Shown in pieces: positions 56,804-64,000 of a stretch of DNA of 64,000 nt; position 1 is the stretch's first letter, and the number at the start of each line of letters is the position of its first letter. The notes beneath the pieces were generated by a model, which had not been told where the DNA came from, made no database searches, and was given only the letters and a program-made list of their open reading frames with translations. The translations under genes were made by a program, and so were the position numbers. The stretch comes from Molanna angustata (lineage: Eukaryota; Arthropoda; Insecta; Trichoptera; Molannidae). The DNA lies in NCBI GenBank assembly GCA_963576475.1, contig OY754964.1, forward strand, positions 4,950,149 to 5,014,148, read 5' to 3'.

Positions 56804-59464
56804 TTCAAAATTATCATTTACTTTTGACCAATTCAAGCCTAAAATCTTTTGTTGCGTGACCTTATCAAATTCGACAGTTTCGCTAGCTCTATGTGTCACG
56901 GGAATGCTATTAATAACATTAGCAGAATTACTGCTCCACTTTATTAAATCAAACTGGCCACGTTTAAACAATTCAATTAACTGACTAGATGCGGCCACTC
57001 CCTGTTCTTCGGTCATAACACTAAAAACGACATCGTCCATATAGATATAATTGTTAGCAATTTCTTTTGCGAGAGGAAACAAGTCACCGTCATCTTTGAC
57101 GAGTTGCTGAATGACGCGAAGCGCGTGGTATGGACTAGACTTGAGACCAAAACAAACTCTATTAAACTGGTATGTAGTAAGCTGATCCTGAGGTTTAAAA
57201 CGATAAATAATCCGTTGGAAACGACGATCCCGAGCATTCATTATGATTTGTAAAAACATTTGCTTGCAATCTGCAGAGAGTGCTATGTGGAATAACCGAA
57301 AATTTAAAATAATGGTAAACAGATCACCTTGTAAATTCTGGCCGCAGTGGAGAACATCATTGAGTGATAATCTCGAACTAGTTTTACAGCTTGCGTCGAG
57401 AACCATACGTAGTTTGGTTGTGGACTTATCTTCGCGTACTACGCCGTGGTGTGGTATAATATATAAGGGATAGTTAAAATTATCTTCAGCCGGCGCGGGT
57501 GATAAATATCCTTTGTCCAGATATTCACGAATAACTGTATCATACGCAGATCGGAACACATGAGAACTTTCGAGTTTCCTCTCAAGACTCAAGAAACGCT
57601 TCTTTGCGGTATCAAAAGAATCTCCGAGCGAGAAAACGTCACCACGAAAGGGTAGCGCTACTATGTATCTGCCATCGCTATCCCGCTTGGTAGTTTTTTG
57701 AAAGAAATATTCGCACTCAATCTCCTCTGGAGAATGAGTGGGCGGTGTGGCGGTAGGCAATTCATCAATCTGCCAGAAGCGTTTGATTAAAGTATTTATT
57801 TCTAATTCATTATCATCACATAATGTGCTACAGCAAGCTACGGTCATGTTATCGCGTTTTAATAAAACGGGAGCTCTTCCCATGACAACATAGCCGAGAG
57901 TGGTTTGTATAGCTCTAGGGATTGTTTCGGAATGACCCTTTACTATATTAGGTAACAGAAGTTGTGAAAACAGCGAGGCACCGATCAAGACATCAATCTG
58001 TGCCGGAGTGTGAAACGCATCATCTGCGAGCGGGAGCCCATTAAGAAAAGGTAACGCGGAGATGTCGATAGGTATGGAAGGCAAATTGTCCGTAATTTTA
58101 TCCACAACAAGAGAAGAAATATTGTATTTCACCTCTTTATTGTATTTTGATGCAAATTGAAAATTAACAATTCCCTTAGTACTTTTTTCAGAGCCTCCGA
58201 TGCCTTTCACTGCTATATTCTTCATGTTTATATTTAATTTAAGCATATTACAACATTCTAACGTCACGAAGTTACTTTGAGATGCGCTGTCCAGTAAGCA
58301 ACGAATATTATGTTCCACCCCATGAACATCGTGAACAATTACGACGGCCGTAGCTAGTAAAACCGTAGTGTATTCGCTACCTTTCGCAGCAAATGAGTGA
58401 CCATCGTTTGTTGTGCTCGCATTGACGTGTGGCGACGGGTCAATCGAAGTCGAACAGAGCGCGAGTTCCGTATTATGCACGGCGACGGCGGCAGTTGAAG
58501 TAGAGGCAGCAACATGCGCCTGTTGGGGTGGCGGATTTGATCTCGAATCTAAATGTAGTAAACTATGGTGGTTACCATTACAGATTTTACACTTAAATTT
58601 CGAATTACATTTTCCAGCTCTGTGCCGACCACTTAGGCAGTTTACGCAGCCAGAGCGCTCTTTTATTAACCTAAAACGAGCGTTCGGAGTCATGTCAATA
58701 AACTCTGGACACTTATAAAAATTGTCATGTGCGATATCCTTACATAAACATTTATATGCATCGGACACTGCGACATATGATTGCGGTTGTGAAAACTTTA
58801 CTCGATTGTTATTGTTTGTGTTTAATTTTGCGGACGAATTGGTACATCGCTGTAATATTTTGGCTTGTTGCTTGACAAAATCAACCAAACTTAATAATGA
58901 CGGAATTTTATCCTGGCGTGAATGTAATTCAAATGCCCGAACTGTTTCCGAATCTAATTTCTTTTGTGATATGTGAAGGAAAATAAAATCGGTTAAATCT
59001 GGAAGTTCTAGGTTTTTTAAAGCGTTTATGGCGGTAATATGACGATCTAAAAATGTTTCTAAATTTTGAACAGAAGCGGAAGAAAATGATTTTCCATCCA
59101 ATATTTGATTAAGATATGTACTGGCTAGCATGCGTTTATCTTGATACTTATCAATTAGTGATTGTAATATAAGTTCATAATTATTTGAAGACTGATTTAT
59201 ACCGGCAAAAGCGGATTGAGCCTTGATTGAAAGCTTTCCCAGTAAGTAATACAATTTATCAGTATCCGAAAGAGTTGGGTTATCGTGAACTATACTTTTA
59301 AAACTTTCATAAAATCTTGGCCACGATCTGATGTCGCCATCGAAAGACATTAATTCAATAGGCGGCAATGTAGGTCTCGATCTCAATAACGGAGCGTTTT
59401 TTAATACGTCATTTTTTAAATTAGATTCTATTTTTGACAATACAGATTTCACACTCCAGTACAT
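56780..59464 (-). pseudogene. antisense-oriented gag-protease-RT frame in the inverted arm
   Basis: A continuous 894-codon frame that starts within gag (MYWSVKSVLSKIESN) and passes through knuckles, protease and RT, including YMDD, without the break found in the left arm. It ends a few codons past the palindrome centre. It lacks the first ~100 gag residues, RNase H and integrase, and has no promoter or LTR of its own, so a functional product is unlikely despite the open frame. Confidence 0.85.
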
Positions 59465-59550
59465 GTCCTCGAATGAATCCCACGTATCTAGTTCTGGTTC
59501 GCCATTGTTTACTTGGATGTTTAAAATATTATATTCATTGAGCGTTTTTT
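56804..59550 (-). repeat. inverted copy of gag-protease-RT (right arm of the palindrome)
   Basis: This is the reverse complement of 54064-56803. Differences I can see are limited to the 2-bp indel (55669-55672), the 9-bp indel (56731) and three base changes (near 56244, 56622 and 56752). There is no spacer at the centre. The outer end stops in the T run at 59545-59550 (gag codons ~71-72), then five bases (TTAGC) precede the resumed RT. Confidence 0.95.
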
Positions 59551-59555
59551 TTAGC

Positions 59556-62050
59556 GTCAGTTAATTGAATTGTTTAAACGTGGCCAGTTTGATTTAATAA
59601 AGTGGAGCAGTAATTCTGCTAATGTTATTAATAGCATTCCCGTGACACATAGAGCTAGCGAAACTGTCGAATTTGATAAGGTCATGCAACAAAAGATTTT
59701 AGGCTTGAATTGGTCAAAAGTAAATGATAATTTTGAATTCAAAATTACCGCTCCTAATAAAACATGTACTAAACGCGTTATATTAGCTACTGTGGCAAGG
59801 ATATGGGATATAATGGGTTTCGTAGCACCCGTGGTCTTATTTGCAAAATTGCTGATTAAAGAATTATGGCTCTCAAAGGTAGATTGGGACGAAAAACCGC
59901 CCGGCCATATCATAAATACGTGGGAAAAATTCTGCTCAGAACTCCCATTACTAAATAAAATAAAGATACCACGTCATTTAGGAATATTTGAAAGTAGCAT
60001 CGTTCGTTTGATAGGCTTCTCAGACGCAAGCGAGAGCGCATTCGGGGCAGTAGTGTATACACACACTACAAATATTAATCAGCCAGTGTGCATTCAGCTC
60101 GTTTGTGCCAAGTCAAAGGTTTCGCCAGTTAAGACATTATCTATTGCACGGCTTGAACTCTGCGCGGTTGAATTGTTATCAAAACTACTAAGACGTGTAT
60201 ATGATACTTATAATCAACGCTTTCCAATTTCTGAAGTATATGCGTTTACTGATTCTCAAGTAACGCTATGTTGGCTTAACTCCTCACCGCACCGCTGGCA
60301 AATATTTGTTGCCAATCGTGTCGTTAAGACACTTGATAATTTTCCCGCAAAGCATTTTTTCCATGTTGCCGGAAGTGACAATCCTGCAGATTGTTTGTCA
60401 CGTGGCTTGTTGCCTGGAAAGCTATCCCATCATCCACTCTGGTCTCAGGGTCCGCCTTGGCTTGTGTTAGATCCTTCGCAGTGGCCTGTGAACAAGGGCA
60501 AGAACATTGAAGTGGAAAACTTGCCGGAAGAAAAGATAACCGCTTACCCTGTCACTACAGATTCTGAAGTTAGATCTGTTATTCAGGACCTCGCCTCTCG
60601 CGTATCCTCCTGGAGTAAGCTTCTCCGAGTCGTAGCATACGTAGGCAAGTTTATCAAAAGAATTCCGCGTAGACCCTTATTTTCAATTACCGCAGCCGAT
60701 TTGGAGATATCTGAGCAAATGATAGTCCGTGATATACAACGTAGGCATTTTTTAATAGAAATTAAACATTTACGAGCTGAGAAAAATTGCTCTTCCGCTT
60801 TCTTGAGACTTAAGGCCTTTTTAAGTGATGACATTATCCGCGTCGGTGGTCGTTTATGCAACTCAGCCGAGAAATACGCACATAAACATCCAATTATACT
60901 TCCCCGCCACGATTCAATTGTCGAATCAATAGTAGACTATTACCATAAGAAATATTTACATGCTGGCCCTGAACTTCTTATGTCAATATTAAGACAAAGG
61001 TTCTGGATATTAGCAGCTAGGCGTGTTATACGCACCAGAATAAATAAATGCAATATATGTTTTAAGTCAAAGCCACGTTCACAATTTCCATTGATGTCAG
61101 ACCTTCCCGTTCAACGTGTAACCCCATCAGTAAAAGCCTTTATTCATACAGGATGTGACTACGCAGGACCTATAAATTATACACCTATACGCGCTCGTGG
61201 CGTTAAGAGTCGCAAAGCCTATCTTTGCATATTTACCTGTCTGACAACACGCGCTCTACATATCGAGGTCGCAACTGATCTCAGTACGGTTAGTTTTCTT
61301 TCCGCTTTAAAACGTTTTCTGTCACGTCGTGGCCCAGTAAAATATATATATTCAGATAACGCTAGAAATTTTGTAGGTACCAGGAATTATTTACGACACT
61401 TATATAATTTTATTTCAAAAGAATATCGCGTTCCTTTTGAAAAGGAGCTTTCTGAAAATCGCATAGAGTTCAAATTTATACCGCCTGCTGCACCACATTT
61501 TGGTGGATGTTGGGAAAGTGCAGTAAAATCAGTAAAAAATCACCTGTTCAAAGTGATTGGACAACAAATCCTCAGTTACGAGGAGTTGATTACTGTTCTG
61601 ACACAGGTAGAGTGTTTGTTGAATTCACGCCCTCTCACTGTACTCAGCGCTGACCCTTCTGAGCTTTCAGCTCTAACGCCGGCTCATTTTTTAAATACCT
61701 TACCGCTTCGCGCTCTACCAGCACCTTATGTGGAGTCAACCGCGAACAATCTGCTTCAAAGACATAGTCTGTTGGATCAGTTAGTACAGTCTTTCTGGCG
61801 TCGCTGGAGAACTGAATACTTACATCAGCTGCAGGTGCGACAAAAGTGGAATAGACCATCCGTTCCAATTGAGGTTGGAACGATCGTTATAATAAATAAT
61901 GACAGTTCTCCAACTCTTTCATGGCCTTTGGGTATAATTGAAAAGGTACATCCTTCAAAAGACAATATTATTCGCGTTGTCACTGTTAAAACTGCAAGGG
62001 GCACACTCGTGCGACCGGTAACACGTTTGTGTCCTCTACCAACACAATGA
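59556..62050 (+). pseudogene. BEL/Pao distal pol: RT end, RNase H, integrase
   Basis: The 826-codon open frame (first Met at 59570) repeats the last ~190 bp of the left-arm RT, then continues. RNase H has FSDASESAFGAVVY (about residue 148), ARLELCAVELLSKLL and AFTDSQVTLCWL. The integrase zinc domain is at about 455-500 (HKHPIILPRH, KYLHAGP, CNICF). The catalytic core has TGCDYAGP (about 525), YSDNARNFVG (about 593) and APHFGGCWESAVKS (E at about 648). A DUF5641-like C-terminus (SFWRRWRTEYLHQLQVRQKW, then RPVTRLCPL) ends the frame. The D, D, E residues are present. It is cut off from gag and RT by the inverted segment. Confidence 0.92.
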
Positions 62051-62153
62051 TTTATCTTATATTTGTATTGTTCATATATTTTATTTTTATCTTATTATAT
62101 TTAATATATATTTAACATTATTTACTTTGTTATATATATTTTTTTTTATGTAT

Positions 62154-62312
62154 ACTTCCACGCATCCTACATACATACTTGCATCACGCATTTCACTTTT
62201 TTTATTTAAACTTCCACGCATCGCATCATACATACTTGCATCACGCATTTCACTTTTATTTAAACTTCCACGCATCGCATCATACATATTCGCATCACGC
62301 ATTTAACTTTTT
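62154..62312. repeat. ~55-bp tandem repeat in the BEL/Pao 3' leader
   Basis: Three units start with ACTTCCACGCATC at 62154, 62210 and 62264. Each contains CATACATACTTGCATCACGC and ATTTCACTTT. Confidence 0.88.
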
Positions 62313-62326
62313 AAAGGTGACCCTTT

Positions 62327-62340
62327 AAGGGCGGGGAAAA
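62327..62340 (+). promoter_or_regulatory. polypurine tract
   Basis: AAGGGCGGGGAAAA directly precedes the 3' LTR. Plus-strand DNA synthesis would be primed here. One C interrupts the purine run. Confidence 0.7.
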
Positions 62341-62731
62341 TGTTGACGCCAATATGTCATTATAATTATTGTCGCATTTTTTATATCAAATGACATATAA
62401 TATTGTTGCAACTGCTGCCCACCCTACATCCAAAATCAGTCTCCTTTCAAACCGCGTCCTGTCGACACCACCCACATCTCACCCGTTTTACCGCTCCTCA
62501 TAACTCACCGAAATTCGCCATAATTGTTTTCTTACCGCGTGTGTGTGTGTGGGATCCTAGTGAAAGTTGTGACCATCTAACAAGGCAGAGCACCAAAGAA
62601 AAGTCAAGTAAGTGAGTGTTCCTTTATCCTTCCTTTGCCTTGCAGTGGTTGCAACGAAACGCCCTTTAAAAATACAGTCCACTTTTCACTTCTACTTTAT
62701 CTTTATCTTTAATTTCATATCCGCGTCATCA
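62341..62731 (+). repeat. 3' LTR of the BEL/Pao element
   Basis: 391 bp, same ends and, by eye, the same sequence as the 5' LTR. It is followed by the TSD ATAAT. Confidence 0.96.
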
Positions 62732-62736
62732 ATAAT

Positions 62737-64000
62737 GTAATATGATATAATATTGTAAATTATAATATAATATAGACACCCAACACGGGTAGGTACTCGC
62801 CTATCTAACGCGGAACACTACATATGTTAATGTGTTATGTAACTTAATTGTTAATGAATTACTTAATAAATAAATTAATTAATTAATTTTAAGCTCAAAG
62901 ATTGCCAAAGTCCGAAGCTGGTCTTTATCTTATTTTAATCAACTTCATGAGTAGCCCTTGAGGTGTTTACAGATAAATATTCCATCTTTAGTTTTTTTTT
63001 AAATCACAAAGTAAAATAGACGACACAATATCCGGACTTACTATATTCCATATTGTTACGGAATATATACTTCGAGCGATGAGCTGAATAATCCTGTGTT
63101 ATGGATAGCGACGGATAATGTACGTTCAGCAGATAGCAGTGAAATTCCATATTGATAAATAAATAAATAAGTAATCATTTGATCTTTACTATTTGTATCT
63201 AAACTTGCTTTATATATTTTTTAATAGTCTTGCCATCTTTTCTAATACATTTTCACTGTTTTCAACGCTATTCTTTACCCATTTTATGAACGATACAAAA
63301 CCACGTAAGAGCATTCATTTTTATTCTTGTTCATCAGTCTCATCTTATTTGTACGCAAAGTATTTCGCAGATGCTACAGTCTTTCATGCGCAAAATCATA
63401 TTTGTTTTATTCTACCAATGAACAGGGCATATCCAACACAGGTTCAAACAATACATTTGCACAAGGCGCAATGAGATCTAGAGCGCCAAATAAAATATTA
63501 AATAAAAGTTGAAACAATATTTTATTAAGTCGTCGATCTATGTTAACTAAACCCAAATACTCGTTAGCTTTCGTGTCTTTTATAATCGATTTTGTTTTAT
63601 AAGCGACTAAAACAATATATTTTAGAAATCGCTTATGAAAAATAAATTTTTATTTTAAATCCCGTTTTTCAACTGAAGCAATTTAAATGATAGGATAAAT
63701 TTTGTTCTATATATAAAAAGAACCTAAAAAACGTTAATAAAATAAATGGAAGGAATGAATTTAATATGTAAAAAAAATATTATTAGTTTTTCACAAAGTA
63801 AATCTATTAATACAAAAAAAAAATATGCCTTCCGTTGAATTACTTTATTCGAAAACAATAACTTTTTTTAATAATACAAAAAAAATTATACAATTTGTTT
63901 GTGCTTAGTTACATCTTTATAGTATTGCTTTCCTTTTTGTTTTTTTTTTTTTGTTAATATTTTTCATTATTTTTCTTTGTTGTGATTTTAGTTTCTATTG
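62737..64000. other. AT-rich flank
   Basis: It starts with the continuation of the ATATGAT low-complexity repeat. A TTAATTAATTAA run lies at 62874-62889 and an AAATAAATAAATAA-like tract at 63152-63168, possibly the tail of a LINE. Short frames here are not supported as genes. Confidence 0.45.

Larger units (their letters stand above)
52853..62731 (+). mobile_element. BEL/Pao LTR retrotransposon with internal inverted duplication
   Basis: 391-bp LTRs (TG...CA) lie at both ends and are flanked by the 5-bp TSD ATAAT (52848-52852, 62732-62736). The internal order on the plus strand is leader, gag, protease, RT up to 56803. Then a reversed copy of 54064-56803 occupies 56804-59550. Then RT resumes at 59556 and continues to RNase H, integrase and the 3' leader. 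The element is therefore ~2.9 kb longer than its normal form. Domain content (DUF1759-type gag, DUF1758-type protease, Pao RNase H, H2C2 plus DDE integrase, DUF5641-type C-terminus) is that of BEL/Pao. It is not autonomous as it stands. Confidence 0.95.

Noticed and set aside
58413..58976. Plus-strand frames in the inverted arm of the BEL/Pao element
   Set aside because: They are exact shadows of the antisense frames in the left arm and lie opposite the gag reading frame.

Overview
This is an AT-rich, eukaryotic, almost certainly insect genomic window. It holds no convincing intact host gene. It is an accessory or intergenic region built from layers of transposable elements: BEL/Pao, I-like, R1-like, RTE-like and jockey-like retrotransposons, tRNA-derived SINEs, Helitron-type ends and foldback MITEs. 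The repeat styles (Helitron ends, GTAGGTA-rich spacers, LINE tails ending in AAAT, GAA or GAT repeats) suit Hemiptera or Lepidoptera, but the species cannot be named from sequence alone. Nothing prokaryotic is present: no operons, ribosome binding sites, CRISPR arrays or intact tRNA/rRNA genes.

Layout. 0.5-5.4 kb: a 5'-truncated RTE-like LINE with a 12-bp target-site duplication (TSD), then a cluster of LINE 3' tails, MITE ends and a SINE. 5.4-14 kb: mostly unassigned AT-rich DNA with a GC-rich island near 7.1-7.8 kb, a minisatellite, a possible host exon near 11.4 kb and a LINE inserted inside a MITE-like repeat. 14-17.2 kb: a 490-bp foldback, a small LINE tail with a 14-bp TSD, and a 78-bp tandem repeat split by another LINE. 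18-20.2 kb: successive tandem-repeat arrays that may lie inside a Helitron. 21.7-23.2 kb: three long (TA)n tracts alternating with two palindromic elements. 23.2-31.3 kb: Helitron pieces, a SINE, three copies of one MITE, LINE tails and an R1-like tail with a TSD. 31.5-42.1 kb: an RTE-like copy with a TSD, then an older LINE whose reverse transcriptase is split in frame by a near full-length 5.6-kb I-like element with a 13-bp TSD. 42-52.6 kb: LINE tails, MITE-like copies, a decayed unknown ORF, and a long dispersed repeat that matches one at 27.7 kb in inverted orientation. 52.85-62.73 kb: a 9.9-kb BEL/Pao element. 62.7-64 kb: AT-rich flank.

The two most striking structures are these. First, the BEL/Pao element has apparently identical 391-bp LTRs, a 5-bp TSD and a primer-binding site matching tRNA-Tyr. 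It carries a 2.7-kb head-to-head inverted duplication of gag, protease and RT, folding at a natural 20-bp palindrome. Second, two otherwise diverged LINE tails share a 3' hairpin with three compensatory base-pair changes, which supports a selected RNA structure.
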